A stretch of DNA of 64,000 nucleotides, taken from NCBI GenBank assembly GCA_010093605.1, contig MU004193.1, forward strand, positions 1,630,579-1,694,578, written 5' to 3'. The translations under genes were made by a program, and so were the position numbers. The notes beneath the pieces were generated by a model that saw nothing but the letters and a program-made list of their open reading frames with translations, did no database searches and was not told the DNA's origin. This stretch comes from Lophium mytilinum. Its lineage: Eukaryota; Ascomycota; Dothideomycetes; Mytilinidiales; Mytilinidiaceae. Each line of letters opens with the position of its first letter. The stretch's first letter is position 1. Of this stretch, positions 23,078 to 35,164 are shown one piece after another.

Positions 23078-23843
23078 GTTTGGATACTCTGTGCGTTGTA
23101 CCAGAGGTTTGAACTCATTGCGCAATGGAAGACTGTAGATAGGAATGAGTTCGGTGGAAGAAGAGCTGCAGTGATGGTACTGTATTCAATCAATTAGCTA
23201 TGAAAGTACTAGGTAGATGGTATTATAATATGGGCGGGTACTTGCGTTGTTCAATGTTTGGTTTGTGATTTCGTATCTCTGCTCGTAAGAACTAGCTACG
23301 GGGACAATGCGCCTGGACCGTCATGATCGACCTCACAGTCTATCAATACGCCTAATATATGTGATGAGAATTGAAGCAAGTGATGAAATTCAAGGTGACG
23401 AGGCATGACAGGAGTTGGGGCTAGACGTATTCATAGCGTGAGCCGAGCCTTCTCGGCGACCGCAACTCGGCAGACTTGCCAAGCAGAAGCTAGAACGATT
23501 GCTCAGACTAGGGATTGCGGGGTACGGGTATCTGGTATCGTGACGACGTGGTTCTTTCCGTGATAGGTGATGAGGCTACGAAGTGCGGAGATGCGTAAGA
23601 TGCTGCAGGTGGTAATAATCTTGAGAGCTTCAAGGGTTTCTTATCTTCACGGAAAGACTATCTCCACGTGGTCATGTTCACGTCTTCGCGGAAACCTTCG
23701 AGAAGAACATAGAACATGGCTATGTTTAATTAGAGAATCAATGGAATGGAGAGCAGCAGTCTAGCGATGCATCTACAAATCTCATCCCTCCAAAGAGCAC
23801 TAAAAAGTTCATCCATTACATCTCCCCCGGCCTCACAAACACC
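23078..23843. other. Intergenic, promoter of the GT69 gene
   Basis: About 770 bp upstream of the GT69 gene and downstream of the SDR gene. No gene or repeat was recognised. Confidence 0.4.
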
Positions 23844-24691
23844 CTACATAATCAAAGCCCCCCCATTCGTACTAATCACACTTCCTGTGCAATTCTCATC
23901 CCTCAGCGCCCCCAAAAAGCTCTCCACCACGTCCTCCACCCGCCCCACCTTCCCCGTCGCCAACCGCTTCTCATAACTCTCAAACATAGCTTTCTTCTCC
24001 GCCTCCCCCATCGTCCACAGGGCTGTATCCACCGCCCCAGGACTCACCGTATTCACCCGCACCGGCCGCATATCCAGCGCCAGCCCACGCGCGATCGTAT
24101 GGTGCCCGCCCGCGTACGCGCCCACGACCGCCCACCCGGGCATCGGCTTCTGCGACACGGCGCCGGTCGTAATGGTATACGAGCTCCTGGAGGACTTGTG
24201 CAGGGCGAGGGCCGCTTCGCGCGCGACGAGGAGTGGCGCGTTGAAGCGCACCATGCCTGCTTGCTGGATGTACTCGAGCGTGATCTCGGCGAGGGGTTTG
24301 ATGGCGAGCGCGTCGCCGGCGGTGAAGACGACGTGGTCGAGTTTTTCGCTGCCGGAGGCGGTTGCGGCGGCGAAGAGGGATACGATGTTCGCGTCAAGCG
24401 TCTGAGCGTCGGCGAGATTGCAGGCGTGGCCGGTGATGCGGGTGGAGGCGCTGGGGTAGGCGGATTGGAGGGCGGAGATGGCCGAGTTGATGCGCGTGGG
24501 GTTGCTGGAGGAGATGATTACTGTGGCGCCGAATTCGAGGCAGGCTTCTGCGAGGCCTGCACGGGGTTAGCACGAGGGTGATGGGGCTTGGGGAAAAGAG
24601 GATGTGTACCATAGCCAATTCCGCTGCTGCCGCCGATGATGAGGATGCGGGCGCCATGAAGCTTGTTGGCGTACTTGACTTGGTCTGACAT
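23844..24691 (-). CDS. Short-chain dehydrogenase/reductase lacking the usual active-site Lys
   Basis: Two exons: 24691-24610 and 24556-23844, intron 53 bp, 264 residues. The N-terminal nucleotide-binding motif is GGSSGIG (residues 20-26). The region around the expected catalytic pair reads SQKPMPGWAVVGAYAGGHH, so the Tyr is followed by His where YxxxK would put Lys. The downstream block RVNTVSPGAVDTALW and the C-terminal SVISTNGGALI are normal for classical SDRs. I recall related fungal SDRs with the same loss, so it may be a subfamily trait rather than damage. Substrate unknown. The intron is short and standard, and the gene appears intact. Confidence 0.82.
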
Positions 24692-25466
24692 TGTCGATGT
24701 GCGTGGAATGCGCGCTAATTTGGAGCTTTGGGGAGCGAAGTGCCTAATAAATCAATGGAGGTTTGCCTGAAAGACTAGAGAGTTTGCGGATGCAATTGAG
24801 TGTTTATTTGACAACGGAAGCTCGAAGAGGTGGTATGTGGTAGAGGTGTCGAATTGACTCAAGGACTCTGCATCATTTATATGCTTAGTCGGCCGAGCGA
24901 ACGGGGTTAAGAGGGTGCATCATGCGTTTCGCTCCTGCGTGTTTAGTACCTTAATTGAATTGATGTTATTATGGGGTGGGAATTGTGGTAGCCTATCGAG
25001 AGACGCGCTCGTGACGTACTTGACACGTCGGGAATAAGTTGACTTAACGCCGATTAGGCCCTCTCAACAACATCTGTAGAGCCAAGCTAGTAAAATTCCC
25101 CTGTACGCATGCCATGAGTAATCCCAGCTACAAGAAACCCTGTCATGCAAGTGCGGAGTTGAAGAAAAGTCTCTCGGCCGGTGTAAGAGCTTTACACGCA
25201 TGAGCAGAATCTGAGGACCGTGAATCGTGGGATCTCACTTCCACTTAGAGTTAATGAGAAGGCATTACCGGCAAGTAGTTCACGATGGCTTTTTTACATA
25301 AGCAATGAGCTCGGAATCCAGCAAGGGTGAGGTGTGCTCAATGCAGACAAACCTCATCGGAATGTATTTGTGGAACGGTAGGGTTAGCGCAGTTCCTAGA
25401 CATAATCAGTCATAATTTCAAACCAACGCTTTCTATTTGAATATGATATGGACTTTGAAAGGCCCT
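24692..25466. other. Intergenic, promoter of the SDR gene
   Basis: About 775 bp upstream of the SDR gene and downstream of EMC1, both on the minus strand. Nothing else recognised. Confidence 0.4.
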
Positions 25467-28393
25467 CTATGTAATCTGCCATAAAGCATTGATTTGCTTT
25501 CTTCGAACCTACACGACATTAGCTTAGGCAGAGTACACATTGGAAATGCCAGGGTTGAACTTACCAAAGGCGCAACAAATACAACACCTACACCCAATGC
25601 AAGCACAGTCGCCAACATTTGAATCTTGTTGAAGCCTTTCCCAAGCATGTCGAATGCGAAACTTGGGGCAACTCTCGTCCCAAAAATATCCAAGCCGTAC
25701 GAAAAGACTAGGCTGGTGCTCTCAACAAGGGCAGCACTAGTGATGACATCTTTGACGCCAATGATCTCCATGTTGTGATTGAGGTACCACTTCGGGTCAA
25801 ATTGAAGGGCTGGATTGTATTTCGTGATGCCCTCGCTGGCTTCTAGGGGGGTTGGATCCCTCCCAATTGGTCTTCGGGGGTCGATGATGTATCGGGGAAT
25901 CCCGACTATCGAGTTACTCTCAGGAAGAGTGATAAGAAGCTCGCGCGAGGTGATGCCTTGACGAGTTTGCGTGGCCGTCATAAGCGAGATCTCTTCCGGG
26001 ATCTGATATGTCTGCGAGATGACATATGGCTTCGCAGCATCGCCCGACGCGGAAGAGGGTTGGAAGCTGGAAGAATTGGATGCAGCGCCGAGCGGGCCAC
26101 GATCATTAGCGAGGGCAGACTCGTAGAGCTCTGCAACTATGAGTTGGTATCCCCTGCAAGTGTCATCGGTCGAAGCATCCAAGGTTAAGGAGTAGCTGAA
26201 CCAATGCTCCGATATAGCGGATGGGATAGCGCGAGAAGTATCAATATTAGGGTGAGAAACTGCATGCAGGACATTGCCTGATGCGGAGTCGAGGAGGTAT
26301 ACGGAGGCAGTCCGAGTGGAATCAATTACCGTGGTGACCAGAACCAGGTTTGGGTTCAGGTATTTGTAAAGAACGCTCCGGTCGCCTAGAACTTTGCCAA
26401 TGGAGGCCACGGGGTCCACCACAGGCCTGGCGGTATATCCGATGATGCGTTCTCCCTTGGAAGGGGCAAATCCCCAAATTGGGTCTACTGCTTTGACATC
26501 ACCGAGATAGCCTTTGAGCTCTCCGTTGACGACATCGTAGGATATCAACTCATCAGCAACCAGGGTAGGATCTTGAATAGCTCGGGCAGCTTCCGAAGAT
26601 ATAAGAGCTCCGGTTGTCGAGTTGACGAAGATTGGTGTCTCCAAACCCTTTGCGTTGACTTCAATAAGGCCATGGGCAGCCCTCAGCACCGGATCCTGTA
26701 GTGTCGCAGCCGCGGCCAGATCTACGCTCCATACGATTCTGCCAGCAGACCCCGCATCAAGAGCAACCAGGCGGCCTTTGTCTGTTGCGACGATGACGAG
26801 TTTGTGGAAGCCAAAGGCGTCTTGCTGGACTTCCCTAGGAGTAGGATTCGCACTCTTGCCGGCGAAATTCGCTACAACCTGTGCAGGAATGCTTCGAATA
26901 TAGGCCGGCAGATGCGTTAGATCACGAATATGCCGAGTGATCCTATGAATGTAAGCGGCGACTACATTTTGGTGGCCCTCGATGGCCAACTCGTGGGCAA
27001 GAGCTTCTTCCTCGGGGAGGTCCGCCCACACAGCAGTGATTGCGTTTGCGAGTAACTCTGGGCGAGCCCAAATCAAGACCCCATTACGAACAAGAGTCCA
27101 TTGGCCGTTGGAAAACAGCACAGCAGATCGCACAGCTTGGGCAGACCCAGATCGGAAAGCTACCTCGGAGACTCCCTGGACTGGATACGCGTCATCAGTG
27201 AAGGTTGCCTTCTTGGTCGGCCAGCGACCGAGCACTGCGTGCGAGGCCGAGGAAACAACAATGGTTTCTTCGGGGGTGATCCTCGTGAAGAGGACATTTG
27301 CATCTGAAGTACTCGTCGTGAAAGCTCCCTTGCCTGGCAACTCCGGGAGAGAATAAGCCTTGATTATCGTGTTTTTCTGGGCGTCGACATGATAGACTTC
27401 TGCGGCATGCGAAGTGGCAGTATCGTATTGAATGAGGAAGTGGGAGAGCGAATTAATGCGATGAGGAGCGTGCAGAGTAATTTTCACAACGTCGTCTGTG
27501 CCCTTGGTGGGCACCGCAATTGTTGTCGTGGACTTCGTCCCTAAGATGTTTATTTTCACAGTCTTCTTGGCCTTGTCTGTCCATGCTAGAAGAGGAGAGG
27601 CGGAGTTTGCTCCAGCGAAGAGGATGGATTCATGGGAGGAGACGTCACTTTCTGAGCTCAACGTATACTGTTCCAGTTTTTGGCCACTCAAAGTATCAAG
27701 AGACGTGACTTTGATTTTTATGCCTCCTAGCAATGTTGAGTGGAGCGAGATGTAGTATATGCTGATTGCGGACGAGGATACTTGGAAGGGAACATCTCCA
27801 CTGCACGTTATTCAGTCTACGAGCTCAAGTGTGGAGAAAAAGTGCAATACATACCTGGCATCCTCATATGTCCACCTTACAATACCAGTCTTTCCATCTA
27901 GTCTCTTAACTCCCTGTACTCCTCCGCTGAGCAGCACAATCGCATCTTTTACGTCTCTATCGGCTTTGCTGTCCGGGAGTTCCAGGATCTCTAAATCTTT
28001 TACTGTTGACCCCGGAAACTTCGAGCCCCACACGTATCTTCCATCTGAAGAGCTCCAGGCTGCGACCTGATCTCCGGCGGCGCTGATAACTGTGTCCTGG
28101 TCCTCACCAGCTCGGAGGTAGCCCTCTGTGGTGTTCGTGGACGACGACAATGGTTGGCGCCAGACTAGCTCTCCATCTTTTGGATTCACCGCGCCAATGA
28201 CCAGTTTGTCCGAGAGAGTGTAGATGAGAGAGGCTTTCGAGCCCGCGAAGGGCTGCTGGAAGAGGGTCGCATCTTGCTTCGGGAGTCCCACTAGAGCGTA
28301 GTGGTAGTCGATGTGGCCTGCGTCGTCAGCGAATATCGCAAGACAGCTAGCTACGAACAGCGAGGTCGAGCCCAGCGCTGCATGGAGGCGCAT
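25467..28393 (-). CDS. EMC1: ER membrane protein complex subunit 1
   Basis: Three exons: 28393-27855, 27800-25565 and 25508-25467, introns 54 and 56 bp, 938 residues, the usual fungal length. EMC1 is the large lumenal subunit of the complex that inserts tail-anchored and multipass proteins into the ER membrane. The sequence starts with a signal peptide (about 1-20, ending near IFADDAG). A PQQ-like beta-propeller follows (GAVNPKDGELVWRQPL, SDGRYVWGSKFPGS). The conserved C-terminal domain has PRRPIGRDPT, GITKYNPALQ and SYGLDIFGTRVAPS, then one transmembrane helix (about 900-922) and a short cytosolic tail VRRKQINALWQIT encoded by a 42-nt last exon. Family identity is very clear and all splice phases agree. 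Confidence 0.95.
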
Positions 28394-30752
28394 TGTTTGG
28401 TCGGTGTGGAAGTCGGTGAGAGCTGCGCCTTGCTCGTCGTCGCCGGGGCCGATGCTGTAACGTTCCTGCCACTTTCGTGAGATTCGGAGCTAGTCGGCCC
28501 GCTCTTAGCGTTCGCCGTTTACCCCCGAGGATAGTGGCCGCCGTTTAGGCGGCACCGCAGGACTCGACGACATGGCCCTTGGCCCTCTGGGCACTAGTCA
28601 GTCTAACTACGAAATGTCCGCAGCCTCGGAAACAAGTCTCATTCGGTATCAGACTAAGTCAAGGTGTTTCAAACAGTCGCGCAAAGCTTACAGAAGCGTA
28701 TAGATAGGCAGCGTATGCCCTCTTTTCAGAAAAGCAGCTTATCAGACACCTGCTGCACTGCCACCTGCATAATCGAAGTCGTACATTGCTAGTCAGTTTA
28801 CAAGTTCTCGTCTAAGCGCGTCCTTCCCGGGTTCCTAAACGTCACCGTGCTGGCACCGCGCTGGGCACCAGGTGGAGGCCTCTCCGCAAAAAGAAAGGCC
28901 TGGCATGCTTCAAACCCGGGTACACAGCACCCACGAGGCAGTCGTTCCGGCATCCCCGTCCCTGGACACTAACGCCTAGCTGGAGAGCTTAATTGATCCT
29001 TCATCGGCTTTTGCAGCAGCCTTCCTTCTCGCTGTCGTCATGCTATGGCGGTGCATGGCTACGTACTCGCTGTTACTTGTGCTGTGCCCTTCTTGTTGCT
29101 GCACGTCTCACGTCTAACGTCTCACCACACAACGTCACGGCCTGTCTCGGGTGCGACCTCCACGCTCCTGGTGATGGTCGTGCCATCAGGATCTGATGCT
29201 CAAGGGTTGCAGGCCCTGGGAGGCCCGCACTGATTTCCCGTCGGACCCATTTGACGTTCACGGCCAGGGGGGTTTACCACAACGCGGGATAGGGCCCAAC
29301 CTGGGCGGCTGGGACGTGACGTGCTCCACCTGCAGTTCCCTCGTTCCCGCAGCATCGGACTGCCGTCCTCGGATGTTTGCTCCTCCATCACTCGGTTGGT
29401 GCCCAGCAGCGCATACATACATATGTCTCGTCACCGTGCCGTGGTCCTGGAATCCGACGAGGCCCGGGCCGGCATCCCAGCGCCTCAGCTGCATTGTGAC
29501 AACTGCGCTCGACTGCAGCGGGGCATCTCAATGGGGACGCAGGCAGTGAGGCCGTTCAGCCAGCAGCCCGTTTCGGCGATAGCTCCAGCATCGGATCCAG
29601 CTCTGTGGGCATTGGGTCCGGCGGAGCATAATCCATGCTGCCGGTAGCGCCGACGACGCCTCTGGGCCTCTTTGCCGTCGTTGGCTGGGGGTGTTGTGCC
29701 CTCGCCGGAGCGTACGCGGATGGCCGGCTTGACTGGCTAAAGCTGAAGCGGTCGAATTTTCCGGCCTTGCGTGCAGCCATCTGGAGCCGTATGGGAGAGT
29801 GGGAAAGGTGCAAATGCAGCAGAGCACGCCAATCACGCCCAGCTGCCGCCGACGTCTAAGGGAGCTCGTCTGCGCGCCAGCAAGTCCAGCGCATCGTTGC
29901 AGGCATGTTGCTGCGATCCCACTCTGCGAGGCCAAAGCCGTCGTTCTCGCCTATCGACGAACTGTGAGCCATTATGTCAAGTCAGGCAGCCGGCGTGGTG
30001 GAGGTGGGAGCAATGAAATGCTACATAGACCTCGCGACCTCCATGCCTCCCTCCGGACCTCCGTCCCTGAAAATCTCGCTCCCAGCAAGCATCAAACGAC
30101 AGCAATCAGCAGCATCACGTCGCAGCACGCCGCCCGCCGCCCAGCACGCCCAGCAAACATCAAACATCACATCCCACGACGGGCCACGCTGCTGCAGCCC
30201 AACGTCCCTTGGGCCAACCTCCACGTGCCCCAAGCTCCCCGCACCAGCTTCGTGTCCGCCTTGCCGGCTATGTAATCGATAAAGCCATAATTTTTGAAAA
30301 CGCTTCTGGGAGGTGCGTTCACAATTCGCGCACCAGGCAATTTATGAACCTGGCCGCGGCCGATCCCTGGCCACCATCACCTGCTGAACACAGGCACCTG
30401 CAGGCCTTTCTCCATGTATAATATAGCTGACCCGCGCCGCAGTCCTGGTAGGTGGCCATTCGCAGCGCGCGCCAAATCGTACCCGCATCGTACCACGCAC
30501 CGTTGATTTCGCCGACCCGCCGCTAGAATACAGAATCTGTGGACAGCATACCCAGTGACACCTCTAAGAGCTGCCAAGACGAAGTGCTGCAGAGCTCCTG
30601 AACTTGGGTGCACGCGCAATTGGCTCTGGACTGGCAGACGAAGGCGAAATTGGCCGGCGTTGGCCACTGTGGCGAGTGCTCAGCTGGCGTCAGCTTGATA
30701 TACGAACCTACGCGGCTCCGACATTGCTCCTGCTGCGCGCCTTTCTTGAGGC
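28394..30752. other. GC-rich gene-free region between EMC1 and RSR1
   Basis: About 2.4 kb between divergent genes. It is GC-rich, so many overlapping frames arise in all six phases, but none has domains, signal peptides or splice signals that agree. It probably holds the EMC1 promoter and a long RSR1 upstream region. No tRNA or repeat was recognised. Confidence 0.45.
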
Positions 30753-31737
30753 ATGTCGCAACGTGAATACCATATCGTCGTCCTGGGCTCAGGTGAGTTA
30801 CCGCGCCGGCGGACTGGGTGCCGAGTACACAGCACTGACGCACGCGCAGGTGGAGTTGGGAAGAGCTGTCTGACCGGTATGTCGTGTGTGCCGCGAGAGC
30901 AGAGCATCCAACCTCGGCGTTTGGCGAGCTAAACCCTCGAAGCACAGTTTGTCCAGAATGTTTGGATAGAAAGCTATGACCCAACCATCGAGGACTCGTA
31001 CCGCAAGGGCATCATGGTAGATGTGTGTGCTGCCCGCCTCCGCGCGTTGCCACTGCCAGAAAACTGACAAGACTGCTGCAGGGCCGACACGTCGTCTTGG
31101 AAATTTTGGATACTGCTGGAACAGAGCAATTCAGTGAGTGCTTACTGCCCCGACGAGCCGCATCTTTTCTTGTTTTGAACCATGCTGACTGGACCCCTGC
31201 GTAGCTGCGATGAGGTACCTACCCCGACCTTCTGTCACTTCCGTGCCGCGTTGCGCCGCTGACGTCCTGCGCAGAGAACTTTACATGAAGACAGGCCAGG
31301 GCTTCCTCCTAGTCTTCAGCATCACCTCCATGACGTCGCTCCACGAACTCGCCGAACTACGCGAACAGATAATACGCATAAAAGATGACATGAGGGTGCC
31401 GATTGTGCTCGTAGGCAACAAGTCTGACCTCGAGGAGGACCGCGCCGTGTCGCGCGCGCGCGCGTTCGCCGTGTCTCAGAGCTGGGGAGGGTGTCCATAC
31501 TATGAGACGAGCGCGAGGCGGCGCGCAAATGTTGACGAAGTCTTCACGGATCTCTGCAGGCAGATAATCTTGAAGGATATGAAGGACGCGCAGGTGCGAG
31601 ACTACGACAACCCGCGACGACCCCACAGAAATCAAAGATATCCAGACCGAGACTCAGGCGGAAGAACCGGTAGGAGAACCGGCGAGGGATCCGGCAGGAG
31701 ACGACCTAAAAAGAAGGAGAGATGTACGATTCTATAG
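30753..31737 (+). CDS. RSR1: Ras-like GTPase RSR1/BUD1 (Rap1/Krev-1 homologue)
   Basis: Six exons: 30753-30792, 30850-30876, 30943-31022, 31082-31133, 31205-31214 (10 nt) and 31275-31737, giving 223 residues. The GTP-binding motifs are all present: GSGGVGKS (12-19), YDPTIEDSY effector loop (34-42), DTAGTEQF (59-66), NKSD and ETSA. Threonine replaces Gln61 of Ras, the signature of Rap and Rsr1. The C terminus is basic (RRRPKKKER) and ends in the CAAX box CTIL for prenylation, so it acts at the plasma membrane in polarity and bud- or branch-site choice. Splice phases agree at all five introns (57, 66, 59, 71 and 60 bp). The 10-nt exon (CTGCGATGAG) is needed to encode the invariant TAMRE. Confidence 0.93.
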
Positions 31738-31955
31738 GGCTGGATGTCCCTTAGCCCTCCGGTCCTGCGGCTGGGCCAAAAACAATCGACCCTGCCGGCC
31801 AGGGCATTCAGTCTTCCTTCAAAGAAAAAGCGAGATTTGTTTTGGTAAGATTTATGTTTAAGACCGAATATAGAGGTATTAGATGCGCAGCTCGCCGCCT
31901 ATGAAAAATAATTTCTACACGTATATCTTATCTGATATGTCTTCGTCGGTATCTA

Positions 31956-32693
31956 TCAGTCTATAGGTATGAATCGTATCTCCCGATGTTCGTCATATGT
32001 CAGTATGTCTAGGCTCCCCTCCTCTGGAACTATTGACAGCCTTCTGTCTACACTCTGGATGGCATCGGCCTCGGTGAGTAGTTCCTCGAGCTCGCCGTAC
32101 TGCCACCAATGCACTCTCAACCCGCTCTTGACCCGCAACACATAGTCCTGCCCCACTACACATTTGTCCATTCCGTAAGGCCCGCCTGGCGGCCTCAACT
32201 CTCTCAAAAACCACTCTGCCTCTTCCCCCTTGGCAGCTTTCAAGCCTTCCTTGATAGTCTCCAGATCCACTCCCATTCCCAGAGTCCTCGGATTTTCGTA
32301 CTCTTCATACGGCACTGAAGGGTCACCCGGCGCCGAGCCCTCTGGTCTGAAAGACGTGGCGAATGCAAGGGGCTTCTGCGGCCAAAGCGTCAAAAACTGG
32401 TCGGCTCTCAATTGTGAAAGCTGCCTGGATCCTCGGTAGCATCCGCTCCCTCCTCCGTAAGGGCGTCTTCCCCTACCGTCCGGATTGATCAGGTCCACGC
32501 AGTGACTAGGGTGCGTCAAGCCACTTTCTATGGTTCGGACCGTTATCGGCTCAGACGAGTTGTGCAGTTGCAGGGTTATGGAGAGTACTGGCTGGTCTGG
32601 CGATGTGAAGGATGGAGATGTCGGCGACAGGGAAGGGGTGAGTGTGATGTATGGCCTACCGGCCAGTAGATGGGCGTTGATGTGGTGCTCCAT
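31956..32693 (-). CDS. Unknown fungal protein
   Basis: Frame of 245 residues from the ATG at 32693-32691. The frame stays open further upstream but without an ATG, so an extra 5' exon cannot be excluded. The start has a short block ITLTPSLSPTSPSF followed by a beta-rich section (VLSITLQLHNSSEPITVRTIESGL), then a Cys/Gly-rich loop and an acidic C-terminal half (LETIKEGLKAAKGEEAEWFL). No domain recognised. It converges with RSR1, only 218 bp apart. Confidence 0.55.
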   Translation of the reverse strand: MEHHINAHLLAGRPYITLTPSLSPTSPSFTSPDQPVLSITLQLHNSSEPITVRTIESGLTHPSHCVDLINPDGRGRRPYGGGSGCYRGSRQLSQLRADQFLTLWPQKPLAFATSFRPEGSAPGDPSVPYEEYENPRTLGMGVDLETIKEGLKAAKGEEAEWFLRELRPPGGPYGMDKCVVGQDYVLRVKSGLRVHWWQYGELEELLTEADAIQSVDRRLSIVPEEGSLDILTYDEHREIRFIPID

Positions 32694-33548
32694 TTGATAT
32701 TCGTGCTGAGCAGCTTGTCTTGAAGAAACCTCAGTAGAGTATTGCTCTTGTTGAAACTGACGAGGGAAAACTATGAACTTCAGTATGTGTACGCCGCATA
32801 CGCCGCATTCGCCACCCCCGCCTCGCCGCAACTCTCACTGCCACTCCGTAAAAGTAAGTGTCAACTATTCTGAAATCTGTCTTTCTTTATTTGTTCCTTC
32901 TCGCAGCACAGGGTTTCTTTTCTCGTCTCACGACACCCATGCAGAGTGCCACAGCCTTACATGGAGGCACTCCAGTCGTCTTTACATCCAGACCGTCCTT
33001 TGCTGTGCCGTGGTGCTGTCGTCGTGCAGGCTGTGCGACTTCAACTCGTAGCCACCAACTTCACAATGAGCTCCTACATCGCTGATTTAGAATCCATGCG
33101 GTCTGTTTGCCAATAGGTCCTTCAACTCTTCAAATGCACCAACCCAGTCTCTACTAATTTAAGCCGAATCACACTGCTGTTGCTAGAGCATAACCCTTGT
33201 AGGCTTAGAGTTACCAACATTTGCATGGGCGAAGTCCAGTCTATGATCTTGGGTTCGACTTGAAGAGGTCTTTGCCGCTAGTCGTTGTGCCGCATCCTAT
33301 CAAGACGGTTTGCGTAGCAAGGAGGATCTGAAAGCGAGGAGGATCTGACAGCGGGGAGGATCTGAAAGCGAGGATGACTGAAAGCGAAGAGCGGCGCAGT
33401 ATCATGGAAAGCACCTGCAGGTGTATGAAAGAAGTGTCCTCTTCATTGCCTACTTATGCCGGCTCCACCAAGCTACTTATAGTGTCAGCTATCTACACTC
33501 ATTCTTGATCAACCATTCTACCTCATCGTTCGATACTATCTTTCCATC
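32694..33548. other. Divergent intergenic region with minisatellite
   Basis: About 850 bp between the unknown minus-strand gene and the metalloprotease. It holds the short tandem repeat at 33320-33390 and both promoters. Around 33420-33540 the sequence is ordinary leader-like DNA before the protease ATG. Confidence 0.45.
33320..33390 (+). repeat. 17-bp minisatellite upstream of metalloprotease gene
   Basis: Four head-to-tail copies of a unit close to AGGAGGATCTGAAAGCG (the last shortened to 16 bp and altered) occupy this stretch, about 160-230 bp before the start codon of the protease gene. Function unknown. Confidence 0.85.
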
Positions 33549-34514
33549 ATGAAGCCCTTGCTATTTCTTTCAGTGCTTGCAATAGGGAGTCTATCCTACT
33601 GCTTGCCCACTTATCTACCCTTACTCCGTCGTGCTGGATCTAGACCTTTTGTCTGGTTCCGAGACAGCCATGATGCGAACGCCATGCGCGAGGCTACCGA
33701 CGGAGCTATCGACGACGCCTTCGAGCTAGCATCATATGCCCAAATTCTTGCTGATGTAACGCCCGACATCTACGAGAAGTACTTCCCAAAAGAATGGGTT
33801 CCCCAAGTCATCGACATCTTCAAGCAGATTGTGCCCGATGCTGTACGTCACCTTAATTCCCATCCAGTATACAAACACTCGATTTAACCAGTTCATCCCG
33901 GCTTGAGTTGTTCCCTTCTGCCCCATGTTAATACTCCCCCACAGCAATCTGGAGAGCAAGAAGGCGGTCCCCTAGTCGGCTCCTTCTTCATCATCGACGA
34001 CAACTACAACCCCGACATCTGCAACCGCGGTGGCGAGGCCTACACCGACAATCGCCAACGCCCCGCCGACAGCGGCGTCCTGTACGACTATTCGCAGACC
34101 TACATCTGCCCCGCGACCTTCAACGAAGTCCTCGAAAAGGGAGACGGCCCCGCCCCACGCCGCGCCGACCTCGAGTGCGACGACTTCAAGTTCGCTGGCA
34201 GCTATCGCATGGCCAATGAGATGAACTACATTGGTGCCACCATCTTTCATGAGATGATGCATAGCAACCTGATCGTTGTGGTGGCGTTTAAGGATGTGGA
34301 AATTCCGGGCAGGGGAGTGTTGGATAATATGATTGTGGACGATGGGGGATATGGACCGTTCACGACGAGGAAGCTGTTAAGGGAAAATCCGGAGGCAACG
34401 AAGAGGAATGCGGACTCGTATACGTGGTGTGCGATGGAGGTGTTGTGGACGATGTTGTGCTCAAAGGAGTTGCAGAGCCAAGGGGGAAGGTTTGTCGATG
34501 CGGTTGCTGATTGA
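33549..34514 (+). CDS. Secreted zinc metalloprotease, HExxH type
   Basis: Two exons, 33549-33842 and 33945-34514 (intron 102 bp, GTACGT donor, CCACAG acceptor), 287 residues. Signal peptide at about 1-18 (LLFLSVLAIGSLSYC). The zinc motif HEMMH lies at residues 200-204 inside ATIFHEMMHSN. Downstream, DDGGYGPFTTRKLL and NADSYTWCAMEVLW resemble the segment that in deuterolysin/aspzincin-like fungal peptidases follows the HExxH helix. Several cysteines (ICN, YIC, LEC, WC, LC) suggest disulphides. It should act outside the cell; substrate unknown. I assign the zincin group with fair confidence but not the exact family. A decayed copy of its 3' half lies 1 kb downstream. Confidence 0.8.
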
Positions 34515-35164
34515 TCGTCACTCAGCACATTCCTGGAAAGACACGTAGCGCGTAGTATTGTTTCCCGTGCGTTATATACTGTTATCTAATTACTTTATAC
34601 CATCCGCATGCATAGCTTCATAGAGCAGCTCCTTAACTGCTCAGAAGGATATATGCCGAACTACCAGCCGCCTACTAATATCTCAGCCTGTATCCCTTCC
34701 CTTTTCCGTTCACTCCTAGCCTTCGCTTTCTATTTCATGTTTTGGGTTACAAAGCCATTATATCAACACGATTGGACGTATAAGTTTTCCATACCTATGT
34801 ATTCGTATAGCTAGGCTAACCTACATTGGATAATTTGCAATTGAAGCATTATATTTAACTAAGCTTGAGCGAGACGAGATATCCCAAGAGATACTTAGCT
34901 TTTACTGCAGCTTATTGGTCGGAGCAACAGCATTAGAGCTTGGTAGATAATCTAGCTGCCTACTGTTGCCTGCATGCACACCCCCGCCGCTTGAAATCTT
35001 CATAGCCAGGACGTGTCCCACTCCTAGCCTTGCCGCTAGGATTTCCAGCTATTTCCCCACCTCGTTGATCTAATCCTTCTTCCGATAATACCCACGCTTA
35101 CCTCCTCGCAACCTACTTCCCCAACTTTCGCTTCGATCTCCCAGCGTCACCCGCCATCTGCAAG
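34515..35164. other. Upstream DNA shared with the 39.7-kb region
   Basis: About 650 bp between metalloprotease and RRM gene. From roughly 34860 to the RRM start this DNA is recognisably similar to 39720-40066 upstream of the RRM-protease fusion (shared CTGCATGCA, GAAATCTTCA, TCTCCCAC/TGTCCCAC, TTTCCAGCT/TTTCTAGCT in the same order). This shows the two RRM genes were duplicated with their upstream regions. Confidence 0.65.

Noticed and set aside
24099-24581. 160-residue plus-strand frame
   Set aside because: Antisense shadow of the SDR gene, made open by GC-rich third positions.
25000-25060. TTGACACGTCGGGA resembling the MITE end
   Set aside because: Only about 12 bases match and no inverted partner is found nearby.
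29196-30282. Cluster of overlapping frames up to 158 residues
   Set aside because: All six phases are partly open because of high GC; no family, signal peptide or splice logic.
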